A stretch of DNA of 64,000 bases, taken from contig CM072812.1 of the NCBI GenBank assembly GCA_037013495.1, forward strand, positions 35,484,501 through 35,548,500, in the 5' to 3' direction. The position numbers and the translations under genes were made by a program. This document shows positions 12,557 through 23,224 of this stretch, in pieces (positions within the stretch are counted from its first letter, which is position 1; each line of letters starts with the position of its first letter). This DNA comes from Hippophae tibetana (Eukaryota; Streptophyta; Magnoliopsida; Rosales; Elaeagnaceae). The notes under the pieces are model-generated. The model worked only from the letters and a program-made list of their open reading frames with translations. It was not told the DNA's origin and searched no databases.

Positions 12557-13960
12557 TGCCAAATCTCCAATAACGGTGCCAAAATTTTGATGTACAAATT
12601 TTAAGGCCAAACAAGATCACTCCGAGGTCAGTCTCTAAAAAAAATGATAGGTGTTTTAAAACATCAATTATTTTCTTAATCAACCAAAAAACAATTATAA
12701 ACATTTAAACAATTATCGACTGAGAGATAACAACTAAAATAATGCAAGTAAATTATAACGAAACTAATATGAAAGAATAAATTAAATGATTTTCACAATA
12801 TAGTTTCAAAAGATAGAATTATTGATTTTTTTTTTTGCTTTAATATAAGGGAACCTCCAATGATAATGGTGAGTCACATTAATTCTCAATTAATTAATAA
12901 CTTTTTGTACCATTTTTGAAAATATTAGTAAACCTAATGTAAATAAATAAACCATCTAATATAACATAAATCAATGAAATTAATTACTCTTATTCATAAA
13001 TACACAACCAAGCATATATGATGTATCTAATTCTTAGTTCTAAAATATTCTATAATTATAAATAAAGATTTGATTCATTATTAATTCATAATTAAATATG
13101 TGAAAAACATGAATAACAAATAAATTAACTTTTTATTCAAATAAAATCATTAAATTATTCTTCCATTTATGGAAACAAAACTAAAATCACATACACAAAA
13201 TTTAACCTAATATAATTAAATTAATTAAAATTAATTTAATTACAAAAGTCATGTTCAAATAAAGAGATAAGTAGATTTAACAATAAAAATATCACATTTT
13301 GCTTTGCGATTCCAAATCCTTGAATTGGTTATCCCCTTCTTCAAAACCTTGAAAAGCTTTATAATTGAGACCTTTCTCTCTAATTTCTGGGTTGTGAAAT
13401 TATATTTTTGACTAATAGTAGCTAGATATGTTCAAGAAAGGTTTTAGAATGTATTTATAGGGTAGGTTTTGAGTAAAACACATTATATACATGTTATAGG
13501 GTTTTTGGCTAGTTAAAGCAATTGGGCCACAACATGGTAAAGTTTGTGTCGCGACACACATTGAAAATCAAATCCTTTGTGCAAACTCGAGATACTTGTG
13601 CCGCAACATGCATATTTTTATGCCTTAGTGCACATTGAACTCCGTCAAACACAAATAGATCCCAGACCCAATTGTTGCTATATAGCTTGGGCTGTGACAT
13701 GTATATTGAACCCGAATCCCCATAAAATAATCTGAGAGCATCATGTTGTAGCATGAAATTTGTTGGGCCATGGCACGTATTAAAAGTTCATTGGGCCTGA
13801 TTGTCGCTCATTTTGACTTATCCGAGTTGCCATTTATTGCCCTGTTTTCACTCTTTTTGCTTGTTTAAGTCAAATATTCTTCCAAACTCTCATTAACCTA
13901 TCAAACATGAAAATACCTTCCAAAACAATATAGTACAAAAATAAAACATAAAATTAATAT
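12557..13960 (-). repeat. Gypsy LTR with PBS, minus orientation (second Tat/Athila family)
   Basis: On the minus strand an LTR runs from about 13960 to 12595. It ends in front of aattttggcaccgttattgg (12588-12569), a good match to the Tat/Athila primer-binding site. A minus-strand TATA box (cctataaata) lies near 13452. The U3 contains several variants of the word gcaacatg/cgacaca (13500-13620). The same features recur in the same order in 14880-16480, so the two are LTRs of one family. Outer limits are approximate. Confidence 0.6.
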
Positions 13961-14875
13961 GTCAAAAAAATATTCATCACAAATCCTCTTAGAAACATAA
14001 TCCAAGTCAACCCATTTACAAAGACAAATATACCACAAAGCACCATAACTCTTAACAAAAAGCAACCACAAATAGATTTACAAAAAAGGCATATTACAAA
14101 AGGACCCATACATATATCTAAGGCAACAACTAGTTCAATAGAATTAACCAAAAGAAAGCTAACACTAAACCAACAGAACTCACATACTAATCCAAATTCA
14201 AATCAAACACATCTACATAAGCACCATACACCACACAACTTACCCAAACATCCAATGGCATCATCCATTTTCATGTTAGTCACTTTCTCTAACTCCCTAT
14301 GAGATCATTTACCACTACTAACAGACCAAAGCTTACCACCAACACCATCCAATCCCTTTTTTCCTTACTCATTCCTCGAGAAACATCCCTTCCAGCTTGA
14401 ACTAATCCCTTAATAGTGACATTTAGACCATCATTCCTAGAATCAACTTTACCATGACTACTAGCTTCCAAACTATGCTTTCTTGCATTAGAATTTTTCC
14501 TCATTGATAACACATGCGTTTCAACCTCTAATCTATGTAGCATTCAAGCCATTAGAGTTATCCTTAGTACCATTGGAACTTGGTGCTGCACCAACCACAC
14601 TTTTTACATACATGCACCAACCATAGTTTGCATGTTTCCTACCAAATCCAACATTTAAGCCACTATTTAGTAAACATATTTTTTTTTCATGTATCAATGA
14701 CCCATAATGATAACGAAAATGTGGCAACCTCTCATGCATAAAATCAAGTCACATTGCTTAATGGAATACAAACACCAGGTATAATCGCATGACCAACATC
14801 AAATTCAATTGTAACCTTAACAAAGTGAGCCAATCTTTTAGAAACAAAAAATTGATCCAATTGTAGCACCTTGAT
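13960..14875 (-). pseudogene. LINE ORF1-like relic, zinc-knuckle part
   Basis: The minus strand from 14875 reads IKVLQLDQFFVSKRLAHFVK, then a block VTIEFDVGHAIIPGVCIPL, two stops, and ERLPHFRYHYGSLIHEKKIC. This is the order found in the DUF4283/CCHC region of plant L1-type LINE ORF1 proteins (KVxxxD, FxRVxVxxDV, YExLPxFCxxCGxxGHxxxxC). The first two zinc-binding cysteines have become R-Y and H-Y, so the knuckle is dead. The downstream part (14543-14289) is a low-similarity hydrophilic tail. The N-terminal half lies at 18530-19043, beyond an insertion. The RT-bearing ORF2 was not found. Confidence 0.5.
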
Positions 14876-14879
14876 GCAC

Positions 14880-16480
14880 AAAAACTTGATAGTCAAATTT
14901 TATATTTAATAAAAATCTTGAAAGTGTACGAATCACTTATAATAAGTGATAAGTATACTTCTAAGGTCTATTTAAAAAGACTACGTGGTTTTAAATAATT
15001 TGTCAAATTTCTTAAAAACAAACAAAAAAATAAAGCCTAAATATTCTATCAGAATATTTTGGTTTATGAAAATACTAATCTAATGACAAAATAATAAAAT
15101 AACTAAAGAAAGATTCAATTAAAAAAATCAAGACATATATGAAATTAACAATCAGTAGAGAGTTTATGAGAATAATTAGCTAGTTAACTATGCTTTCTTA
15201 AAATTAACATGGTTAATAAAAATATAAATTGAGATAATTGATTTTTCATTTTATATATGAAAAAGTCTTTTGGTAGAGATCATTTTTTTAATAAAATCAA
15301 TTAATATCATTTGGCATAGATCATTAACTAATAGATTAAATTATGCTTTATTTTTAAAGAAATAACAAACCATTTAAATCAATGTTTTTGACGGAGTCAC
15401 TAATTTAAACTCTTATTTAAGGTTCCAAACTTAAATTAAGATGAAATTTTTGAAACCCAATTCTCATATTTTAAATCCATTATGAAAAATATTTTGTCAA
15501 TATATTAATCAATAATAAATTTTGTAATAGATCTTGAATAAATAAATAATCTCAATTTATTTTATAAAAATATTCACCTAAATTAATTTTCACAAACATG
15601 TCAACAAAATTAATTTTTCATAATTAAAATCAGCTATACTTGCTTAGATTAAATTTCATAATCTGTGGATTAAAAATAGCATTTAGAAAATAAAAAAAGA
15701 TTAATTTATATATATAATTAATAAATACAAATAATATCTACAATAATAATTAAAGATAGATGGCATATTAGACTCTATAATTGTGATTTTAATCTTCAAT
15801 GCATTCTTGAATAGAAATATATCTTTTGTGTTTTTCTTAATCTGAAAAACCTCCTAAAGATCTACCTCTTTATTGTTATGGATCTAACTAATTGTGTAAA
15901 AGTTATAAAAACTAAAGAAAATAGAAATAAGAATAGATGGAAATAAATCCTAATGATTTTTGAATGATTTTGCACATATACCTATAGAAATAAATATTTT
16001 ATTTATAGGCAAAGGCTGATGCAATGGTTATGGTCCAATTTAATAGACGTGTATCGCAACATAAATTATGCACCTATGCAACACACGTTATGCTTAGCTT
16101 TGCCTAATTTCAATAAAAAAGGGTCACACCATAAAACCAATTATTCCACGTTGCAATACATAATAGTTAGTGTGCCCATTAATTTCATCGTCAACATATT
16201 GCACCGCAGTACATATATTACTTCATCGCGACATGCCATGTTTGTCTTAAAAATTATCTTATACACCTTACAAACTCGTTGGTTCTTCGTATAAAACTTA
16301 CATGCCTTATTATTTTAAGCTCCTAGGGTGCAAATTTAGTACTTCAAGTGTTTTTCTTCATGATTTGATAAGTTTAAACATTTTGAAGCTAAAAACACTT
16401 GAAATATAATAAAACATACATTTGATTTTGAACATATAGATTTGCATAAATAATTATATAAGCATGCATGATCAAATCTA
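14880..16480 (-). repeat. Gypsy LTR, minus orientation, inserted in the LINE relic
   Basis: This matches 12595-13960 in feature order: a U5-like end (about 14880-15000), long AT-rich body, a minus-strand TATA at about 15996-16005 (tttataggc context), then a U3 with words such as tatcgcaacata (16052) and catcgcgacatgcc (16223). It ends next to LINE coding sequence at 14875 rather than next to a primer-binding site, so this is an LTR end meeting target DNA. The frame at 16019-16294 is inside the U3 and is not a gene. Confidence 0.5.
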
Positions 16481-16499
16481 TTTATCAAAATTAAGTATA

Positions 16500-18515
16500 A
16501 TAAAATTGATAACTGTATTTTATATAGTCATTTTTCACCTATTTTATTAATTATAATTGCTATGTTCTTAATGTTTTTAGTTAATTTTCGATGAATAAAT
16601 TAGTATTTACTGTTTTTTATATTTTTTAACAAAAATTAAATAATTTGTATCGAAAACGTACTTAATTACAAATTTGTGTCCAAAAATATAATTTCAAATA
16701 AAATAGTATTTAATTGCAATTTATAAAATTCGAAAATATAATTTAAATTAAATTCGAGCTTGATTTTAATTATTAAAAGTTTAAAAATTTAATTTTAATT
16801 AGTAAAAGGCTAAACTATAATTAAAGAAAGTTGAAAATGTAATTTGAAATAAATTTGTGGGCTAAAATCTAATTAATTAAAGTTTAATTTTCTGCGCAGG
16901 TGAGAAGAACCACGCGCCAATATGCACGCACGAAACATGGACCGTCCGATCAAAGAAGAAACGGCTGAGATTCGCGCGTGCCATTCACGCCCGACCAAAT
17001 TGTGTGTGTGCAGATTCTTTCACGCGGCTCGGTGCCCAAGTGGGGCCCACTGCCACACAGGCCGACGTGCAGGTGGGACCCACTCTCTGACGCGTCCAGC
17101 CGCTGTCCTTCATGTACGCGCGCCTCTGATCCCGTGCACTGATCTCTTCGTGCAACCAGATTTTCCTCCAATCATAAGCTGCCACGTGTCCGCCTGGATC
17201 CTTTCTGCGAATCAGAAAGTGCCACGTGTCACACTATATTTTTAAGCCAATCCTGTTGTGACACGTAGCAGGTTACGATGAGCGCAAAACCGCCAAATCT
17301 CGCACGCGTTCCAGCCATTGCCCCCACGCTTCTCGGCGCCCTAATCTCGTGCATCAGTTTCTGCGTGCGCCCATTCCTTGCAACAAATGAGGTGCTGCTA
17401 CGTGTCCCACTATTTGTTTCAGTGAATCAGATCGCGACACGTGGCAGCATGAATTTAAAAAAAATGAACAGCGACGCACATGATTCTAGTTTGCGTTTTC
17501 GATACCAGTTTGCGTTTTCGATACAATTTTGTCCCCACACGTTTTAAATTATTATTTGTCCCACACTTCTCTGTCCCCCGCGTGTATTAAATTTTAATAT
17601 TTTTGATGTATTTTTTTAGGTATAAATAGGAGATACGATGATAGAGTTAAGAAGTTTTTTTGAGTTTGTAATTTTTGTAGTGTTTGTGTGTTGGCTGTGG
17701 AACACGCAGAAGCCATTTTTGGCTTTTGTTGTGTTCTGTGTGTGCCAAATATTTGTTCTAATTGATGTTTTAATTTTCCTTCTTCTTCATCTTATTTTTC
17801 TGAATCTGTTGTAATTTTTAATTTAATTTTATGAAGTAATTTAATTTTTCTAGGGTTGCATTTGATCTAAATTTATGATGCTTTTATTTTAATTATTTTT
17901 GATAGATTTATAAGACGTTCGATTTGTTCGTTCTATTTTGTGCTTAATTCTTTTTGATTATTTACGAATCTTATCGAAACGATTCGTGGCACATAAATAA
18001 ACTTGGAAGAGGCATTTGTGTGTATATTGCTCGTAAATAGAATGACATGTATGATGAAGGATAGGAATATACCCTAATTGTATGTGTGGCCATTTGAAAA
18101 CTTAAAACGTAATGAATCTCGGTGAATTTAATTCTCATAGAGATATAGTGAATTAATTTAACGAGGTGTGTTTGTACGGAGCTCGGAAGAGATGTATGAA
18201 TAAAAATAGAAGTTTTCGGTTGACAAATTAAATGTACTAAAAAATATAAATCAAAAGAAAATAAAATGATTTGAGTTGATTAATTTGGTGAAAAATTGCA
18301 ATCCTAGATTTCTTTTATTTTGTTTTAACTCTTTTCTTACATTTGTGACAATCAACGAGCGTTTTGAATAAAATCAGAGAGATATAATTTTAGTACTCAA
18401 CAAACTATAGTAACAAATCTCCGTGGGAACGATAACTTACTTATCAAATTTTATTACTTGTGACCGTGTATACTTGCACGTTTTTTTTGTGTGTTGTAAA
18501 ACACACAACAAAAAT
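16500..18515 (+). repeat. Gypsy LTR, plus orientation, with CpG/G-box-rich U3
   Basis: A plus-strand LTR-like block. An AT-rich start (16500-16890) is followed by a GC-rich part (16898-17460) with many ccacgtgtc words, then a TATA box (ggtataaatagg, 17620). It ends in the ctccgtgggaacgataactt (18420) to gaccgtgtatacttgcacg (18462) motif usual for Tat/Athila LTR ends. It lies head-to-head with the minus LTR at 14880-16480. No internal region follows: LINE sequence resumes at about 18530. The open frames at 16922-17547 sit in the GC-rich part on both strands and look like a composition effect. Confidence 0.55.
16898..17460. promoter_or_regulatory. GC/CpG-rich island with repeated G-box words
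   Basis: In a window that is otherwise strongly AT-rich, this stretch is GC-rich and dense in CG dinucleotides. It holds several copies of the CACGTG/ACGTG core: ccacgtgtcc (17182), ccacgtgtca (17222), acacgtagc (17262), acgtgtccc (17401) and acacgtggc (17436). In plants this core binds bZIP and bHLH factors, including the ABA-response type. It lies 160-440 bases upstream of a TATA box, as a U3 promoter should. Activity is not shown by the sequence. Confidence 0.55.
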
Positions 18516-18529
18516 CACAAAATATCAAT

Positions 18530-19043
18530 ACTTTTCAAGAACTTATTACACCTTACCAACCATCTCGACAATATTAACAGTGATAGGTATTTTCCTCCGA
18601 TTAAAAGGAAAATAATGTATTTGCATCCACAATGGTGAGGAATCAAAATTTAGTTAGGAAAGACACATACTAGGTCCAGATCCTTAACTTCCTCAAAGTA
18701 AAACATAAATGCAATCTGATCCAAAGCTTTCTATTCAATTCTAACTTTCTTCGCCCAAACTCTCTCAAAAATCTTTAATAAGGCATCATGATTCAAAACC
18801 TATTAGTTATTATCAAGTAACAATAGCCAACTCCATATTTTCATGCTCTTCCGCAATTAGGCCTTCAATATCCATATTTAGATCAAGATTATTCATACTT
18901 GAAAACACTTCCTAGTTATCACCTCAATTTCAAACTAAAGAGACAACCATACCAACATTATCTCTATCACATAATTGAAGGTACCAAAACACCACTAAAT
19001 AGAGAATGGCTTTAGTAAAGAACTAGTCTACAGAGCATAATAG
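18530..19043 (-). pseudogene. LINE ORF1-like relic, N-terminal part
   Basis: The minus strand from about 18900 reads EGLIAEEHENMEL, then LLKIFERVWAKKVRIE, ALDQIAFMFYFEEVKDLDLV and, in another frame, LWMQIHYFPFNRRKIPITVN followed by IVEMVGKV. This is the DUF4283 layout of LINE ORF1 (a tryptophan block, an FxFxFxxxxD block, then VWVQIHxxP). The next part of that protein is found 3.65 kb away at 14875, so an insertion splits it. It is also cut upstream at 19044 by another LTR element. Several stops show it is dead. Confidence 0.5.
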
Positions 19044-19389
19044 TGATAGGGTATAATTTTCAGAGAGGGGTGAGGAAGAAGAAGAATAGAGGAGGAGTTG
19101 TTTGCTTATAATTTTCTATATCATTTCCATAGTTCCTCGTCTATATATATCCTTACAGATTACAGCGTGAGAAATAACAGAAAGGAAAATACAAGAAAGT
19201 AACGGGGTGGGTAGTAGGAATTACGTGCTATTAGAAGGGTTGTTAAGAAAGTATCTTTCTAATGGTTTAGGTTGATGCCCTCCTCTGCTGAGCCTTATCC
19301 CTGCCTTCAGCACTGTGTGTGGTCCTTTTTCTACGCCTTGTGTGCCCATGTGTTGTGCCAAGCATCCAAGCGTACTTATGCTTGTATCA
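19044..19389 (-). repeat. LTR (3' end of the minus-strand element)
   Basis: This is a direct copy of 22871-23219, e.g. aattacgtgctattagaagg (19219) against aattacgtgctattagaggg (23050). Left neighbour is the target duplication AATAG; the right neighbour is the polypurine tract, read on the minus strand. Confidence 0.9.
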
Positions 19390-19728
19390 TTCAATCCCCC
19401 TTTTAGAATCCTTATCCTCAAGGATAAAGTTAGAATAGGATTTGGAAAAACTAAGTGCACCCTTTCCTTAAATAACCTAGGTTGGAGCGCTTGTAAAGCA
19501 ATTTCCCACTCCTCAAACTGACATAAGACTGCTCTTAATGAATTCCAATAAATGTGATTTCTCTCAAGAAGCCACACACTTAAATCCAATATAGGAAAGT
19601 AATTTTCCATAGCTCTGGAATAAATCATCCTCTTACTCGAACTAGGAACTTGCTTGTCCCCATCAATTTTGACCCCACATAGATCTTCAATCAAACAATC
19701 TTTTTCCTTATAACGAATTCTTACATCA

Positions 19729-20103
19729 TTACACCTTAGGAATTGTGTTCCAATTATAGAAGTATGACCATTCCAATTTGAAAACATCAATATAGGCTTT
19801 GGTAGCTATTGGGTTCAAGCGGTTGCTAAAACCTTGTGGATGACTAAGTTGGGTGATTCCAAAGGAAGCCATTTCTTGCAAGGTTAAACTAGTTGAGAAA
19901 TCTATTTGGCTAACCATCCCAGTATGCACATAAGATGGGCAAGTAGTGTTTTCAGGTGTCTTCACAATGGTGGAACCAAGAAAAATGCTTAAGGGCAACC
20001 CAAAATTGTAATAGCACCCAATATGGTAATACGCAATAAGATGTTTCCATGCAGCTGCATCCGTAACACCAGATAAAACTGGTTGGATACTATTTAAAAA
20101 CAC
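19729..20103 (-). CDS. Unrecognised open frame inside the LARD-like element
   Basis: A 124-residue open frame starting MFLNSIQPVLSGVTDAAAWK with no domain I recognise. A partly overlapping frame (19790-19221) continues with NWNGHTSIIGTQFLRCNDV and runs into the LTR. The end of the first and the start of the second overlap in different frames, which suggests one longer protein broken by a frameshift. The block SxTxxxAWKHLIAYYH is reminiscent of capsid-like sequence but is not convincing. It could equally be captured host sequence. No ribosomal or splice evidence is available. Confidence 0.3.
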   Translation of the reverse strand: MFLNSIQPVLSGVTDAAAWKHLIAYYHIGCYYNFGLPLSIFLGSTIVKTPENTTCPSYVHTGMVSQIDFSTSLTLQEMASFGITQLSHPQGFSNRLNPIATKAYIDVFKLEWSYFYNWNTIPKV

Positions 20104-20753
20104 TACATTGTCAATCCAGATTGCGAGTTGGGTAAGGGAAATAACCCCTTATGGCATGAGTAGTCGTCAGGCCTCCAATTACAATGACTATGGATGTTAC
20201 CGCAACTATTACCACTGACAATTTTGCTATCTTGGCGTTACCAGCCTCAAGTTCATTTGATACTCTCACATTTAGTGTCATATTAAACCCAAGTGTAATC
20301 TTGGTACCCCCATCCTTGTATGCTTAGTACCATTGGATTGGCACTAACTACTATCAAAGGATTTGGTAAATGGTCTATAATGACTTTCGACACCTTTAGG
20401 TGTCAAAACTCTAAGCATAATATAACAGTAGGAGCCCAAAAGAGCTTAACAAGGTCATATAAATTAGAAAATGAAAACCTTGCGGAACTAGTCCTAACTC
20501 CATCTGATTTAGTAGTAAAGATGGACAACAATTGGCCAGTAGCATTGAACCACCAAGATGTATGAAGTACCATAGCAACTCCAACTAAGTCCTATCTCAG
20601 CTTTAGTAATAGCCACCAAGTCATAGACCATCTAGGTCTAACTCCAAGAAATTCTCTTATTATCATAGAAATTGAACTTGGTATTTTTGGCACCCTCTGC
20701 ACTAAACTTACAACTAGGTGATTGATGCTTTTGTTGTCCACTACAGAAGACTC

Positions 20754-21191
20754 TCATTCTGACTGAGTGTAAGATCTATTCGGCAAGGGAAAAACTGGTG
20801 TATAGGTTGAACAATTTCTTTGACCATTACTTTCTTGTCCACTACCCAGAATTGTTTCAGCAAAACTCTGTTCCAAAGATTGGCTATGATTCCAACCTTG
20901 AATTGTTTCCCTCAAGACCATATTGATAACGCCACTGCTTTGAATCGTGGATGATTTTTTCACTATCAAGCTCAAAGTATCCAAAAGACCATATCTAGGG
21001 TGGTCTTGTATTCTTTGAGGGTCACAATAGCTTATAAAAGAACCTTCTCTTTTGAAGCGAGCCTTTCTATTATTTACAGCAAGAATTCCATAGTCATTGG
21101 GTAGCTCCTTAGCATAATACTTGGCAACAGAGGTTGGTGACAAAATCTTGTGATGACCCCTACTAGTTTCTACAATAATCTCAGTGGCCAA
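20754..21191 (-). CDS. Unrecognised 145-residue open frame inside the LARD-like element
   Basis: The longest clean frame of the middle of the element. It begins MATEIIVETSRGHHKILSPT and continues through SVAKYYAKELPNDYGILAVN and KARFKREGSFISYCDPQRI. The product would be hydrophilic, with a basic first half and a serine/glutamine-rich second half; no signal peptide or membrane segment is visible. I do not recognise the family. It may be a gag-like protein of this element or host coding sequence picked up by it. Neighbouring frames on both sides are shorter and broken. Confidence 0.35.
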   Translation of the reverse strand: MATEIIVETSRGHHKILSPTSVAKYYAKELPNDYGILAVNNRKARFKREGSFISYCDPQRIQDHPRYGLLDTLSLIVKKSSTIQSSGVINMVLRETIQGWNHSQSLEQSFAETILGSGQESNGQRNCSTYTPVFPLPNRSYTQSE

Positions 21192-22105
21192 GTAGGATTT
21201 GGCTTCATAAACTAAGGTTTTCTGGATTGAAGTTCCTTTTACAAACTTTAAACTTGAGATTCCTTTGTTTTAATTTACAGCGACCATCATAGTGATATGA
21301 CCTTCCCACCTAACCCTTTGAAAGTTGCCCTAAGAATTCCCACTATGAAAGTAATGACATTCTTCCATGATCACTTCTATTTTCCTTATCATAATTCAAA
21401 TCTCCATTTTCAGAAAGTGATCCTTGAAGATTCCAATTAGGCTTATACTTATATGTAGGGATTCTAATACTCTTTTCAACACAATAACCCAAAAGGATCA
21501 CCAAAAATTCTGATCTCAACCCACCTAGAATCAGTAGCCCATTTAGAAACCCTTATTCTATTTACAATGACAAGGAATCTAATTTTTTAATAGCAAGTAT
21601 AACCCTTATAGCCAGAGAGAACTCCTCTGGGAGTACTTCCTTGGTGGGATAATGAAGGAACTAATTAATCAAGGAACTTAAGTTGGAAATGTTTTCTTCA
21701 TAGCAAAGAGAACTAATGTTCACGAAAACACCTTCTTCTCAGCCCAATGTTTTTAAGTAATTTGCCCCCAAATGTTTGATTATTATATATCGAAGAAACA
21801 AGGGTACTGATGTTACCTCTCTGCAGTGTAACCTTATCTTTAATCGTAGGCTTCAAGAATTAAGAGGAATTAGGAAGGCAGGGTGAGATGGGGATCTCCT
21901 AAGCTCCAGAGAAAACTCTGGGGTGTTTCCAAGTTCTAATCATTTCTGGGGTTTTCACATCACATTCAACTAACTTTAGAACGATAATGGTTCCTTCTAG
22001 AATAGCCTTAAGACTTTGATCACGCGTCATAACCATAAATGAATTACAAGAGGCAACCCTAATCGATACAAGAGTGTATTGTTTTTGTTTAGTTCTATAG
22101 TGCCA

Positions 22106-22474
22106 CTATTGCCAAATCTTATCGGGATCGAACATATGAACTCCTCGGCCCTTATTTCCGGCAGTTCTCTGACCACCTCCACCAAAAGCTCTAAGCCACA
22201 TGCGTAATTTCGCGCAACTAGCATCCCAACAAGCTAGGCATTTCACCCAATAGAGTTTATAACGGTTAACCTTTTCATACGAAGCACCCATTTCTTTGTG
22301 GGTCGGGTCTAGTGACTCGTCTAAAGGCTTGAGACCAAGCCCATTGTGAGGAAGCCCATTTGAAGGCGAAAGGTTATCTTCATAATATGGACCCGCTTTA
22401 TGGGCCAGTATAAGGGCTAATTTTGGGAGCCCAGTTGGTAGTGACCCATCAAAGCTCCATTGGGGTTCTCTCAT
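22106..22474 (-). CDS. Unrecognised open frame following the gag-position frame
   Basis: A 122-residue frame (MREPQWSFDGSLPTGLPKLA, later YWVKCLACWDASCAKLRMWL). The frame appears to continue upstream from about 22560 (LPSPQPHPRASLEIYEKFV), just after the first frame of the element ends. The C-x2-C-x4-C spacing could bind metal but does not match the CCHC knuckle of gag. Function unknown. Confidence 0.3.
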   Translation of the reverse strand: MREPQWSFDGSLPTGLPKLALILAHKAGPYYEDNLSPSNGLPHNGLGLKPLDESLDPTHKEMGASYEKVNRYKLYWVKCLACWDASCAKLRMWLRAFGGGGQRTAGNKGRGVHMFDPDKIWQ

Positions 22475-22573
22475 CGTGAGGGAACCAGTGGGTTGAGTTA
22501 CAAATTTCTCATAGATCTCAAGTGAGGCACGAGGGTGGGGTTGAGGTGAAGGTAATGATTGGTGTTCAAACTT

Positions 22574-22870
22574 TTATAAAGATGCAGAGAACATTTGAAT
22601 TGCGTTCTTGAAGTTAGAAATCTCAGATTGAACAGTTGTTGTTGGGTATGGATTTGATTCAAATCCGGGTATGAGTTTTGGATTCAGAGGTGTGTTGTGG
22701 GACGTGCGAATAGCTCGTAGAGCTATCACCTTAGCTTGCAATGTCTGTAGGATGACGTTGAATCTCTCTGTATCGAACCCTAATGGCACTAAGGAATCAA
22801 ATTCCTTATCAAAGGTCTCTGTGCTAGATCGGTTCCGATCGTCCATGGCTAGAACCGACTTTGATACCAT
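22574..22870 (-). CDS. First open frame of the LARD-like element, gag position
   Basis: This 98-residue frame starts inside the primer-binding site (MVSKSVLAMDDRNRSSTETF); an internal methionine at residue 9 is a likelier start. It is the first frame after the 5' LTR, where gag is expected. It contains a predicted coiled-coil-like stretch (RFNVILQTLQAKVIALRAIR). No capsid motif is recognised. It could encode an N-terminal part of a gag or be a fossil of one. Confidence 0.35.
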   Translation of the reverse strand: MVSKSVLAMDDRNRSSTETFDKEFDSLVPLGFDTERFNVILQTLQAKVIALRAIRTSHNTPLNPKLIPGFESNPYPTTTVQSEISNFKNAIQMFSASL

Positions 22871-23219
22871 TGATAGGGTATAATTTTCAGAGAGAGGTGA
22901 GGAAGAAGAAGAACAGAAAAGGAGGAGTTGTTTGCTTATAATTTTCTATATCATTTTCATAGTTCCTCAACTATATATAGCCTTACAAATTACAACGTGA
23001 GAAATAACAGAAAGGGAAATGCAGAAAAGTAACAGGGTGGGCAGCAGGAATTACGTGCTATTAGAGGGGTTGTCGAGAGAGTATCTTTCTAACGATTTAG
23101 GTTGATCCCCTCCTCTGTTGAGCCCTATCCCTGCCTTCAGCGCCGTGTATGGTCCCTTTTCTACACCTCACGTGCCCACGTGCTGTGCCAAGCGCCCAAG
23201 CGTAATTGTGCTTGTATCA
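22871..23219 (-). repeat. LTR (5' end of the minus-strand element)
   Basis: Direct repeat of 19044-19389. On the minus strand the primer-binding site follows at once (22870-22859). A TATA-like word (ctatatatagcc, 22970) lies in the LTR on the plus strand as written. The right flank is the target duplication AATAG. Confidence 0.9.
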
Positions 23220-23224
23220 AATAG

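Larger units (their letters stand above)
19044..23219 (-). mobile_element. Complete-ended 4.2-kb LTR element with no recognisable polymerase (LARD-like)
   Basis: Direct LTRs at 19044-19389 and 22871-23219 (346 and 349 bases, both starting TGATAGGG and ending TATCA) are flanked by a perfect 5-bp target duplication, AATAG (19039-19043 and 23220-23224). The element reads on the minus strand. The primer-binding site atggtatcaaag lies at 22870-22859, and a polypurine tract (aaaagggggattg) lies just inside the other LTR (19403-19391). The 3.5-kb interior has no reverse transcriptase, integrase or RNase H motif that I can find, only medium open frames of unknown nature. This makes it a large retrotransposon derivative that would need enzymes from another element. 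The LTRs differ at a modest number of sites, so it is not brand new. Confidence 0.85.

Noticed and set aside
16922-17547. Open frames of 66-107 residues on both strands in the GC-rich block
   Set aside because: Overlapping frames on both strands in a stop-poor CpG-rich LTR promoter; no domain, no conserved motif, and the region has LTR landmarks.
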